From: Clostridium estertheticum
GTDB lineage: Bacteria > Bacillota > Clostridia > Clostridiales > Clostridiaceae
Assembly (NCBI RefSeq): GCF_026650985.1
Contig: NZ_CP086239.1
Coordinates: 2,170,001-2,234,000, forward strand
Direction of reading: 5' to 3'
Length of the DNA stretch: 64,000 bases
The position numbers and the translations under genes were made by a program. How positions within the stretch are numbered: the stretch's first letter is position 1; each line of letters opens with the position of its first letter. Positions 8,908-16,440 of this stretch are shown here, in pieces. The notes beneath the pieces are model-generated. The model ran no database searches. It was not told the DNA's origin and was given only the letters and a program-made list of their open reading frames with translations.

Positions 8908-9288
8908 CTATAAACGTATCAATGCCAATAAAAATTTAAATATATTAAAATATAAGCCCATAAGTCCTATACCAGCGATATTACCAGTAATAAATCTTCT
9001 GAAATTTGTAGATTCCTTAATGTTTAAAAATTGAATTAACCAATCACATAACATAATAACCAAAAATAAAAAACAAATATATAATTTTAAAACTGTATTT
9101 GTTAAAAAAAATGGTATTGCAATAATTTGTCCCAAATAAATACCTGTACACCTTGCACATACTGGAAATTGCATATCAAAAAAGCGAAAACTTCTTTCGG
9201 GCATCTGGTGACATCCACCTGCAGCTCCTAGCTTATAAAGAAATAGCCATGTCTTTTTAATACAATCTGGATAATCAATGAATTCCAT
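8908..9288 (-). CDS. DUF2085 membrane protein
   Basis: This small membrane protein of unknown function carries the DUF2085 signature: CHQMPERSF, then VCARCTGIYLG, with several hydrophobic segments after it. The cysteine/histidine pattern suggests a metal site. I place the start at 9288, where its ATG overlaps the upstream TGA (TGATG), implying translational coupling; a TTG at 9309 is an alternative. It forms a two-gene unit with the upstream zinc-ribbon protein. Confidence 0.85.
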   Translation of the reverse strand: MEFIDYPDCIKKTWLFLYKLGAAGGCHQMPERSFRFFDMQFPVCARCTGIYLGQIIAIPFFLTNTVLKLYICFLFLVIMLCDWLIQFLNIKESTNFRRFITGNIAGIGLMGLYFNIFKFLLALIRL

Positions 9289-9473
9289 CAATTCAATACA
9301 TGTCCACAATTAGTACAAACTCTTTTTATTTTGCTTTTCCCCATACCGCAAAGTCCGCATAATAAACCTACCCACCCAAAGATTATGAATCCACAGCATC
9401 CTTTCCCTGCCCCAAAACCCTTTGATTGAGATACTACTTGAATATTCTCACTCCCACAATTAGGACACGCCAC
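9288..9473 (-). CDS. Small zinc-ribbon, glycine/cysteine-rich membrane-associated protein
   Basis: The 61-residue protein has an N-terminal CPNCG and a C-terminal CTNCG pair, forming a zinc ribbon around a hydrophobic Gly/Cys-rich centre (CCGFIIFGWVGLLCGLCGMG). It may be a membrane-inserted zinc-ribbon of the LITAF-like arrangement; this is inference. It is coupled to the DUF2085 gene by an overlapping stop/start. Confidence 0.75.
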   Translation of the reverse strand: MACPNCGSENIQVVSQSKGFGAGKGCCGFIIFGWVGLLCGLCGMGKSKIKRVCTNCGHVLN

Positions 9474-9893
9474 GACAAGTTCCCCCTTAAAATTTCATCT
9501 TATATAAACTATTCTACATCTAGTAAAAAAAGCCTTCATATTTCTCAAATTAATTCAATTCTTTTCCTAATAATTTGTCAATGAGGCTGCCTATGCAATT
9601 ACTTATATCTTTTGGAATAAGCACCAACGGGTAAGATAAGAGGAACGATGAACATCTATATTTTTCTTCACTTCCTTATCGTGTTTTAGCTAAAACACCT
9701 TACATAAAGTGCAGGTTGTTATAGGGTCATAAATCTAAATCTCTACCCTAATTCTTTATATAAAGGTATTTATTAACATATAACGATTATTGATGATAAG
9801 AAACCTCTGAGATATAATATTTTTTATGTTATATTATAGTATTTTAGAGGGACAATAAATAATATAAAAGCTTAATTACGAGGAGGTTTCACT
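9474..9893. other. Intergenic region with a duplicated 42-base fragment
   Basis: No gene is seen over about 420 bases. Positions 9633-9674 repeat 3536-3577 with three mismatches, but the terminator hairpin that overlaps the copy at 3.5 kb is lost here. The segment before 9880 is AT-rich and probably carries the promoter of the next gene, which has AGGAGG at 9881-9886. Confidence 0.6.
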
Positions 9894-10460
9894 TTGGAAT
9901 ATGAAAAAAGGGAGTTGTCACCAGAACAACGTGAAGAACTACTCAGAGCATTGAAAGCCCGTTTTGAGAAAAACATGAACCGCCATAGATGTATTGAATG
10001 GGCTAAATTAGAAGAAAAGCTGGAAGCCAATACTCAAAAACTGTGGTCACTCAATGAAATGGAACGAACTGGCGGTGAACCAGATGTTGTTGGTCATGAT
10101 AATAAGACGGGCGAATACATTTTTTATGATTGTTCAGCGGAAAGTCCTAAAGGCCGTAGACATATTTGTTACGACCGTGAAGCGCTGGAGTCAAGGAAAG
10201 AACATAAACCGGAAAATAGCGCTATTGATATGGCGGCTACCATGGGCATCGAGCTTTTAACGGAAGAACAATATCGAGAGCTGCAGAAACTTGGAAATTT
10301 CGATACGAAAACATCGAGCTGGTTGAAAACACCTTCTGAGATTAGAAAACTCGGTGGTGCCATATTTGCTGATTTCCGCTACGGCAATGTCTTCGTTTAT
10401 CATAATGGTGCGGAATCTTATTATGGAGGCAGGGGGTTTCGTTGCTCCATCAGGATCTAA
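9894..10460 (+). CDS. DUF4256 family protein
   Basis: This is a cytoplasmic protein of 188 residues and unknown function. Recognisable family features are the helical N-terminus, then GGEPDVVGHD, YIFYDCSAESPKGRR and a terminal YYGGRGFR segment. The start is TTG at 9894, seven bases after AGGAGG; the ATG at 9901 is out of frame. The gene is visibly richer in G and C than its neighbours, consistent with horizontal acquisition. It stands alone. Confidence 0.85.
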   Translation: MEYEKRELSPEQREELLRALKARFEKNMNRHRCIEWAKLEEKLEANTQKLWSLNEMERTGGEPDVVGHDNKTGEYIFYDCSAESPKGRRHICYDREALESRKEHKPENSAIDMAATMGIELLTEEQYRELQKLGNFDTKTSSWLKTPSEIRKLGGAIFADFRYGNVFVYHNGAESYYGGRGFRCSIRI

Positions 10461-10672
10461 ATTTTGAACAAACAACGAAGTTAGGTGTTCCTTGTTGCAT
10501 GTTACGTAGACGAAGCTTTTATAAAACCTCAATTTATGAATACTAGCAAATAAGAAATTTGATTTAACAGATATAATATATTTCAAATAAAATATTTGAT
10601 TTTGTCTTATTACAGTATTAGTAAGTTGCTTTATATCTAATATGTAGAAAAAAATGTTATAATTTAAGTGTA

Positions 10673-10708
10673 GCCTGTATATATTTTAATAATACAATAA
10701 ATACAGGC
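10673..10708. other. Hairpin in intergenic region
   Basis: GCCTGTAT (10673-10680) pairs perfectly with ATACAGGC (10701-10708) across an AT-only loop of 20 bases. There is no T run, so its role is unclear. The stretch 10461-10672 holds nothing else I can name. Confidence 0.35.
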
Positions 10709-10764
10709 ATGTATTCTATTGCTCATCAATCAAAAATACATGATACTTAAACATTTTTAGAAAA

Positions 10765-10935
10765 TTGAGAAGATTATTTTTATTGGGAGGATTTGGTCTG
10801 CTCGGCATAATAATTCCGTTTGTGATATTTAGCACATTCGGAATACTAAGTTTGTTCTTTGCTTTTTTCCCTGCATTAATTGGACTTATAATTGGCATGA
10901 TTATCAAAGCTAAAACAAAAAAACGAAAAAAATAA
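10765..10935 (+). CDS. Possible small membrane peptide, start uncertain
   Basis: An open frame of 56 codons from a TTG encodes two hydrophobic stretches (LFLLGGFGLLGIIIPFVIF and SLFFAFFPALIGLIIGMII) and a basic KTKKRKK tail, a believable small membrane protein. There is no ribosome site and no ATG, so it may be a 5'-truncated remnant. Its stop codon abuts the start of a duplicated fragment (10933-10996). Confidence 0.35.
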   Translation: MRRLFLLGGFGLLGIIIPFVIFSTFGILSLFFAFFPALIGLIIGMIIKAKTKKRKK

Positions 10936-10996
10936 TTCGAATATTCCGGAGCCTGCATATTTATCAAACATGATTTGTATGCTATCTGATGGTATA
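10933..10996 (+). pseudogene. 64-base fragment of the HTH-like gene at 12515
   Basis: This stretch matches 12713-12776, inside the gene at 12515, with three mismatches and no flanking similarity. It encodes the NIPEPAHLSNMIYMLSDGI segment. It is a scar left by duplication and deletion. Confidence 0.7.
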
Positions 10997-11034
10997 TGTA
11001 TATATGAATTTTATCTTTTTAGGGGGAAAGTATT

Positions 11035-11253
11035 ATGAAGCAGATTAAAAAATATAATTTTTGGGTTATTTTTATAAGTTGGTTCATTACATTTATTATA
11101 GGTTTTGCTGTGGGTGATTATTTGGGACTTAAAGGAAGAATATTTTCATTAGATTCTTTTTTACGTTTTGGAATATTAATGATTACCTTTACTATTATAC
11201 AATTCCTTGTTTCAAAGATTATATATGTATGGAACAAAAACAAAAATAAATAG
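11035..11253 (+). CDS. Small two-helix membrane protein
   Basis: The 72-residue product has two transmembrane helices (FWVIFISWFITFIIGFAVG and FGILMITFTIIQFLVSKIIY) and a Lys/Asn-rich cytoplasmic tail. AGGGGG lies upstream of the ATG. No family was recognised; it may be a small regulatory or accessory membrane protein. Confidence 0.6.
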   Translation: MKQIKKYNFWVIFISWFITFIIGFAVGDYLGLKGRIFSLDSFLRFGILMITFTIIQFLVSKIIYVWNKNKNK

Positions 11254-11448
11254 CGATATATTGATAACTAAAAACCATTAATGAATAATAGTAATGAATT
11301 ATGCATCAAATAATATTTTAACAAAGTTGAAGATATGAATCATTTTAAAATACCTATCGAGAAATATTTATCATATAAATGTGAAGTTGAACAGTGCGGA
11401 GTTTAAATGTAACTTTATAAATAATTTATATTAAGTTAGTACACTACA

Positions 11449-11645
11449 TTCTTCTATTTCGTCACAAGTACCCCTATATCTAATGATATTGGGGTACTTG
11501 CTTTTAGTTCATATTAATATTCTGAAAGTAACTCAATGGTAATTGAGTTACTTTCACTTTGAGGCTATATAACATTCTTTAATCATTGTGAATATGCTTT
11601 ATTTTTTAAATTATGGTATTATTAGTATAATTAAATAGTCTATGT
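11449..11645 (+). repeat. Hairpin intergenic repeat copy R1
   Basis: Module one: stem CAAGTACCCC (11465-11474) pairs with 11491-11500 and extends inward. Module two: perfect 14-bp stem GAAAGTAACTCAAT (11524-11537) with 11542-11555. An AT-rich tail with TATAATT follows, ending ATAGTCTATGT. It is nearly identical over 190 bases to 16009-16208. It sits between the small membrane protein and the esterase at 11695. Confidence 0.8.
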
Positions 11646-11694
11646 CGCATTTGTAAAATTGTACAAATTTAATTCTAAATGAGGTGGTACAAAA

Positions 11695-12486
11695 ATGAAT
11701 AAATCAAAAGTAGAAAAAATAAATTTTTATAGCGATGTACTTGGTAAAGAAATGTCAATGTTGGTATATTTACCTGAATGCTATAATAATTCAACTCCTC
11801 TGCCTGTATTATATTTTCTACATGGAAGAAGTGGGGACGAAAATATAATGTTTGAAATGGGAATAAACACTAAAGCTGATCAGATGATAAAAGATGGTGA
11901 TATTAATCCTATGATAATTGTATGTCCAAGAATTGAAAACAGCAGGGGATTGAATTCGTCCTTAATCTGTAAAGAAGTGTCTGACCTTGGGGATAATAAT
12001 AGAATCATAAATATAGGAATGTATGAAGATTACTTTATGAAAGAGATAATATTTTTAACAGATAAAACTTTTAATACTATAAACGATAGAAAAGGAAGAT
12101 ATATCGGAGGGGCATCCGCTGGTGGCTATGCAGCCCTTCACCATGCATTTCGACATCAACATATGTTTTTAAAAGTAGGAGGGCATATGCCTGCTTTAGA
12201 ACTAGAACTTGAAAATGAAGACAAGCCATATTTTAAAGACATGGGTGTATGGGAAAAATATGATCCACTATATGTTGCAAGAAACAATACTATTTTATTT
12301 GATATGGATGTTTATCTTGATGCCGGAAATAATGATGAAGGTAGATTTTACGAAGGCTGTTCCATTTTACATGAAATATTGAAAGAAAAAGGCATAAATT
12401 CTCAAAATCATGTATTCCAAGGTAATCATAGTGCTGAATATATACAATCAAATATTGAAAAATATTTAAAATTTTATGGATGTTAA
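11695..12486 (+). CDS. Esterase D-type alpha/beta hydrolase
   Basis: This is a cytoplasmic serine esterase of the PF00756 type, 263 residues. It shows PVLYFLHGRSGDEN (oxyanion region), nucleophile elbow GGASAGGYAA, an acid region LDAGNNDEGRF and a catalytic His in GNHSAEY. There is no signal peptide. GAGGTGGT precedes the ATG. It is the first gene after repeat R1, whose promoter-like tail probably drives it, and the HTH-like gene follows 28 bases later. The substrate is unknown; feruloyl- or S-formylglutathione-type esters are family precedents. Confidence 0.87.
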   Translation: MNKSKVEKINFYSDVLGKEMSMLVYLPECYNNSTPLPVLYFLHGRSGDENIMFEMGINTKADQMIKDGDINPMIIVCPRIENSRGLNSSLICKEVSDLGDNNRIINIGMYEDYFMKEIIFLTDKTFNTINDRKGRYIGGASAGGYAALHHAFRHQHMFLKVGGHMPALELELENEDKPYFKDMGVWEKYDPLYVARNNTILFDMDVYLDAGNNDEGRFYEGCSILHEILKEKGINSQNHVFQGNHSAEYIQSNIEKYLKFYGC

Positions 12487-12514
12487 AATATTATGGAAGT
12501 AAAGGTGAATATAT

Positions 12515-12994
12515 ATGGATATGGATATGGATATGGATATGGATATTAAAATTATAAGGCAAAGTGTAAGTAAAAATATAAATCAGAATGATTGTATTAT
12601 TAGGGGAGATATACAAAATCTGATTAATAATTATAAAATCGAAGTGAAATCTTTGAGTAAAATAACTGGACTAGATTATGTATGGTTAAAAGATTTTATG
12701 GATGGGGAAAATAATTCAAATATTCCGGAGCCTGCACATTTATCAAACATGATTTATATGCTATCTGATGGTATATTGATGATAAATGAAGATGACAGAA
12801 TTAAAGGAGTAATCGATGTATTAATAAGTGGGTTTGAAATTAAATATGAAACCTTAGCGATATATGCAAAACTTGAGTTAGAGGATGTTCAAAATTTTAT
12901 GGATGATACAAATTCCATCTCCATTGAGAAAAAATATAAATTAGCAGTAGCAGTTCTATTTTTGCATTATTTATTTAAAAGATTACCTAATTAA
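12515..12994 (+). CDS. Helix-turn-helix-like protein with hexanucleotide repeat at its start
   Basis: The 159-residue protein contains two similar helical units, LSKITGLDYVWLKDFMDGEN and LAIYAKLELEDVQNFMDDTN, each resembling a XRE-type HTH with a loop. It is probably DNA-binding, though no family was named with certainty. The 5' end is five tandem copies of ATGGAT, giving MDMDMDMDMD and several possible start codons. AAAGGTGA is spaced for the first. It lies 28 bases after the esterase, so the two are probably one operon. A fragment of it is duplicated at 10933. Confidence 0.7.
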   Translation: MDMDMDMDMDIKIIRQSVSKNINQNDCIIRGDIQNLINNYKIEVKSLSKITGLDYVWLKDFMDGENNSNIPEPAHLSNMIYMLSDGILMINEDDRIKGVIDVLISGFEIKYETLAIYAKLELEDVQNFMDDTNSISIEKKYKLAVAVLFLHYLFKRLPN

Positions 12995-13023
12995 TTCGTA
13001 AATATATACTATGGGGAGGCTTT

Positions 13024-13164
13024 ATGGAGCAAACGAATACAGTTGATATACGATTAAAGGATATTAATAATGAGGCAGCTATCCTTAATATCGTTACTAA
13101 AGCAGGATATAATCGTAATTGTATCAAATCTGATGTAAATTTCAAATGTATACCAGCTCTATAA
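13024..13164 (+). CDS. 46-residue hypothetical protein
   Basis: A complete small ORF (MEQTNTVDIRLKD to IPAL) has a good GGGGAGG site six bases upstream. The family was not recognised. Most of it plus 45 bases of 3' flank recurs at 6436-6600, so it may be the residue of a longer gene or part of a mobile repeat unit. It lies between the HTH-like gene and the STAS-like gene. Confidence 0.5.
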   Translation: MEQTNTVDIRLKDINNEAAILNIVTKAGYNRNCIKSDVNFKCIPAL

Positions 13165-13258
13165 TCAAAGCGTTTCTATACATTATGAATATATGTTTTA
13201 TGGCAAACTTGTAAAAAAAGTCGAAGTCAAAACTATTTATATAATTCGGAGGTTAATA

Positions 13259-13666
13259 ATGAATACTAGTAAAATCGAATTTGATTCAGAATTTTGCAAT
13301 GTAAAATACATTGTGAAGGATAATATAGTATTTCTAACTTGGAAAAAATTTTGTTGTTTAGATGATTATAGAAAACCAACAACATTTGCGTTAGGGTTAA
13401 TGAGACAATATCTTAATAGCAATTTTGTGTTTGATGCAAGAAATGGATTTGAAGATTATAAAGCAGATGTTGAATGGGGATTTTCTTTTTTGCTTCCAGA
13501 AATGGCAAAAACGGATTGTAAATATGTTGTATTTATAATGAATGAAGTTAAAGAAATAGAAGAAGAACTCGATATGTGGACGAAAGAATTTAAGAATTAT
13601 TTTGTTGTGAAAAAAGTAGAGAATTATTCAGAAGCAGTCGAATTTATATTAAAGAAATGCATGTAG
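13259..13666 (+). CDS. SpoIIAA/STAS-like protein
   Basis: This is a soluble protein of 135 residues. The alternation of beta strands and helices, with FVFDARNGFEDYKADVEWGF followed by YVVFIMNE and a C-terminal helix on KVENYSEAVEFILK, resembles the SpoIIAA-like (STAS) fold. I start it at 13259, seven bases after CGGAGG; upstream codons belong to the repeated flank. Single gene, role unknown. Confidence 0.6.
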   Translation: MNTSKIEFDSEFCNVKYIVKDNIVFLTWKKFCCLDDYRKPTTFALGLMRQYLNSNFVFDARNGFEDYKADVEWGFSFLLPEMAKTDCKYVVFIMNEVKEIEEELDMWTKEFKNYFVVKKVENYSEAVEFILKKCM

Positions 13667-13760
13667 TTTTTATTTACAGTTAATTCGTTATCTTCATATA
13701 TTTGTGTCGCAACTGTAAAATGTGACGAAGCAAATTTGAAAAATTTATAGGAGGAATAGT

Positions 13761-14234
13761 ATGAATATAAGGAAATCCGCTCGAGCAATATTAATTAATA
13801 ATAAAAATAAAGTTTTGTTGTTTAGATTTAAATTTGAAAATATTAAAGGTGAAAATGTTTTATGGGTAACACCTGGCGGTGGTGTTGAGGAAGGTGAAAA
13901 TTTTGAACAAGCACTAAAAAGAGAATTGTTTGAAGAAACTGGATTGACGCTTAATTCAGTAGGACCTTGGATATGGACAAAAGAAGTGATTTTTGAAGGT
14001 AAAGAGAAAGATTTCGTTAGTTATGAAAGGTATTATCTTATTAAAATCGATAATACAGACATTTCTTTTGAAAATATGGCACTTAATGAGGTAAGAACTT
14101 TAAAGGGGTTTAAATGGTGGGACATAAATGAGTTATTATCGTCAACCGAAGAGTTTTTCACACCACAAATAGGGAAGCTTCTTTTAGAAATTATTAAGGG
14201 TAATATACCTAATAGTCCAATCATTATCACTTAA
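13761..14234 (+). CDS. NUDIX hydrolase
   Basis: The 157-residue protein hydrolyses a nucleoside diphosphate-linked or related substrate. The complete NUDIX box is GGGVEEGENFEQALKRELFE followed by ETGL, which satisfies Gx5Ex7REUxEExGU. AGGAGG is upstream. A leader motif GTGTCGCA...GTAAAAT resembling that before the esterase at 11695 precedes it. The substrate is not deducible. Confidence 0.92.
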   Translation: MNIRKSARAILINNKNKVLLFRFKFENIKGENVLWVTPGGGVEEGENFEQALKRELFEETGLTLNSVGPWIWTKEVIFEGKEKDFVSYERYYLIKIDNTDISFENMALNEVRTLKGFKWWDINELLSSTEEFFTPQIGKLLLEIIKGNIPNSPIIIT

Positions 14235-14419
14235 TCTAACTTTATGTTTCTTCTTGTTTTGTGGTGAAGTTCTATATATTTAATACACACTTTTCTTATA
14301 TGCCGGCTCAAGTAACCTCCTCATTTAATATGCAAATTAATTAAGTTAATAAAGCCAAAATTCGTTAAAGTCTGGTTTAACATCATTTGTTTTTTACAGT
14401 ATTTATTTATTAAAACAAT

Positions 14420-14456
14420 AAGTAACCATTAAAACCTCAAGTTTTAATGGTTACTT
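14420..14456 (-). terminator. Terminator containing a stop codon
   Basis: AAGTAACCATTAAAAC (14420-14435) pairs perfectly over 16 bases with 14441-14456 across a 5-base loop. The stop codon of the minus-strand gene (14444-14446) lies inside the stem. The strength suggests it works for both converging transcripts. Confidence 0.8.
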
Positions 14457-15136
14457 AAATACAAAATTAAATAATCTAATTCATAACCATCAGGTGTTGC
14501 AAGCTGTAATAATTTTTTAGAATCAGAAAAATTTCTTGTATCAAAATCTACTATTGTTAATCCCTTTCTCAATGGTACTCCAGAAAAAACAATTTGATTT
14601 TTGTAATATTTTATAGATGTAATATTAAAATTAAAAACAACAAGCCTTACAACATAAGGATATTTAATTGTAAAAGCATATTCATTGATAGGAGAAGGAC
14701 CACCGGTGCCATTTGGAAGAGCTAGATAACTTGAAAGGTCATACCAATAAGATAGGCCACCCTGATAACTATAAACTATGTGTTGCTGATAAGCCATGTT
14801 TAATGGGACATAACTCCAGCGCCTTAAAGAACTATGCCAAATAGAGTCATAAGCAGGTCTTTGCCAATTCAAATTTTTGTAAGCTATTGCAAAAGGAACC
14901 TTGTTTCCTTTCTTTTGTACTAATGAAACAGGTAAAACTTTTTCTTTAAATGTACTTATGTTTCTCTCAGGCAACAATTCATAATCGTAAATAGTTTTTG
15001 GTTTTGCGGGTTCTAATAAATTTAATTTTTCCTCGCATTTCATAGGTGTATGTTCATTTTTAGCAACACCTATTTTAGTATATTGAAAAAATAGAAAAAA
15101 GCATAATATAGATATACAAAAACGCCTTTTTTTCAT
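14444..15136 (-). CDS. Secreted hypothetical protein
   Basis: The protein has about 230 residues. The signal peptide MKKRRFCISILCFFLFFQYT ends near GVAKNE. The mature part is rich in Tyr and Trp (SIWHSSLRRWSYVPLNMAYQ, YSYQGGLSYWYDLSSY), suggesting a beta-rich or carbohydrate-related extracellular protein, but no family is recognised. I start it at 15136 with weak GGGAAGTGAT; the longer start at 15154 has less support. It is the only minus-strand gene between 9.5 and 18.6 kb. Confidence 0.7.
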   Translation of the reverse strand: MKKRRFCISILCFFLFFQYTKIGVAKNEHTPMKCEEKLNLLEPAKPKTIYDYELLPERNISTFKEKVLPVSLVQKKGNKVPFAIAYKNLNWQRPAYDSIWHSSLRRWSYVPLNMAYQQHIVYSYQGGLSYWYDLSSYLALPNGTGGPSPINEYAFTIKYPYVVRLVVFNFNITSIKYYKNQIVFSGVPLRKGLTIVDFDTRNFSDSKKLLQLATPDGYELDYLILYLSNH

Positions 15137-15229
15137 AATATCACTTCCCATCAACTTTAGTATGTTTCTAAAGTCGAGCTATAAATCAGTATATATTTGG
15201 GAATTTTGTTTTTATGAACTACTACATAG

Positions 15230-15425
15230 GATAAAAATCATCTATATTAATTTATAGGTGATTTCTTTTGTTTTTTTTATCTAATAAGTAAGCCATTAAC
15301 AAAGTGAATGTAACACAATACTGATGATTGAATTACATTCACTTTGAAGCTATAAGCTATTATTTAATCATTGTAAATATAATTAATTTTAGAATTCATG
15401 GTATAATTAAATATATATTTAATGT
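15230..15425 (+). repeat. Hairpin intergenic repeat, divergent copy R2
   Basis: Module one: AAATCATCTAT (15235-15245) pairs with 15254-15264, then a T-rich run. Module two: AAAGTGAATGTAA (15301-15313) pairs perfectly with 15333-15345. The tail TTGTAAATATA...GGTATAATTAAATA matches the other copies. Primary sequence differs while the architecture is preserved. Confidence 0.6.
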
Positions 15426-15459
15426 CATACTCGTAATATATTTAGATTGGGGATGTAAT

Positions 15460-15969
15460 TTGAAAATAGATATTATCGGGGCTGTTGGTAGTGGAAAAAC
15501 CACTTTATCACGTAGGATAGCAGAAGAATTTCATATTCCTTGTTATGAACAAGACAATATAGTTTGGATGAGGACAAGAGACGGTGATGTTAGGCGTTCA
15601 GATAGTGAAAGAGAAAAAATGTTCATGGATATACTGACGAGTAAAAACTGGGTAATAGAAGGTTCACCAAGAAAATACTTTAAAAAACGTTATGAATATT
15701 GCGATTATATTATTTTTTTAGATACAAATTCATTTATACGATTGTATAGAATTTTAAGACGCTGGATTCGGCAAAGAACGGGAAAAGAATCGTATAACAC
15801 CAATCCAACATTAAAGTTTTTATGGATGAATATAAAGTGGCATCATGAATTTAATAATGATAGAAAGCAGTTAATATCTGAATTATTGCAATGTGGGTTA
15901 AGATATAAAAAGTTTAAAACTGCAAATGGTGCTATAAATTTTTGCTGTAATACATACGAAATAAAATAA
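15460..15969 (+). CDS. P-loop nucleotide kinase-like protein (FlaR/topology modulation type)
   Basis: The 169-residue cytoplasmic P-loop protein has Walker A GAVGSGKTTLS, then YEQDNIVW and a lid-like arginine-rich segment RLYRILRRWIRQRTGK, as in FlaR-like AAA proteins related to adenylate kinases. The start is TTG at 15460, eight bases after GGGGATG. The longer frame from 15328 would translate repeat R2 and is rejected. Single gene, substrate unknown. Confidence 0.82.
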   Translation: MKIDIIGAVGSGKTTLSRRIAEEFHIPCYEQDNIVWMRTRDGDVRRSDSEREKMFMDILTSKNWVIEGSPRKYFKKRYEYCDYIIFLDTNSFIRLYRILRRWIRQRTGKESYNTNPTLKFLWMNIKWHHEFNNDRKQLISELLQCGLRYKKFKTANGAINFCCNTYEIK

Positions 15970-16008
15970 ATTAAAGTTATGAATAGAATAAAAAGGTTAA
16001 GTTAATAC

Positions 16009-16208
16009 GCTTCTTTCTTCTATTTCGTCACAAGTACCCCTATATCTAATGATATTGGGGTACTTGCTTTTAGTTCATATTAATATTCTGAAAGTAACTT
16101 AATGGTAATTGAGTTACTTTCACTTTGAGGCTATATGCCATGATTTAATATTTGTAAATATACTTTAATTTTTAAATTATGGTATTATTAGTATAATTAA
16201 ATAGTCTA
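16009..16208 (+). repeat. Hairpin intergenic repeat copy R3
   Basis: Module one at 16031-16066 is identical to R1. Module two (16090-16103 with 16108-16121) differs from R1 by one base, giving a G-T pair. The AT tail GGTATTATTAGTATAATTAA is shared. It lies between the P-loop gene and the MBL gene. Confidence 0.8.
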
Positions 16209-16440
16209 TGTACCCTTGGGGGCTCTTCTTTTCTACATTATATTATGATTAAAGCAAATAAATTAATTGATTGTTGTAATTGGGGGGAATTTAAATGGAA
16301 ACAAATGTGTTAATTGTTTGAAGATATACCAATACCTATAAAAAGTATTTTAGTAATGTAAAGGGAGCAGTTAAAAAGATTAAGAACATAAAGAGAAAAC
16401 TTATACTTGATGAAAAAAGAAATTATTGGAGGGAAGTTAC
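16209..16440 (+). other. Leader region with an aborted short ORF
   Basis: After repeat R3, GGGGGG and ATG at 16295 open a frame that stops after eight codons (METNVLIV). Coding-like sequence continues in shifting frames up to the MBL start. It is probably a decayed gene; nothing else is identifiable. Confidence 0.35.

Noticed and set aside
8834-9034. Plus-strand 66-codon ORF
   Set aside because: It lies opposite the DUF2085 gene and a gene remnant, with no ribosome site or recognisable domain.
12515-12544. Phase-variable on/off switch from the ATGGAT repeat
   Set aside because: The unit is six bases, so slippage does not change the frame; only start spacing and tail length could vary.
15328-15459. 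N-terminal extension of the P-loop protein
   Set aside because: These codons translate repeat R2 and its tail; the TTG at 15460 has the ribosome site and starts the P-loop fold properly.
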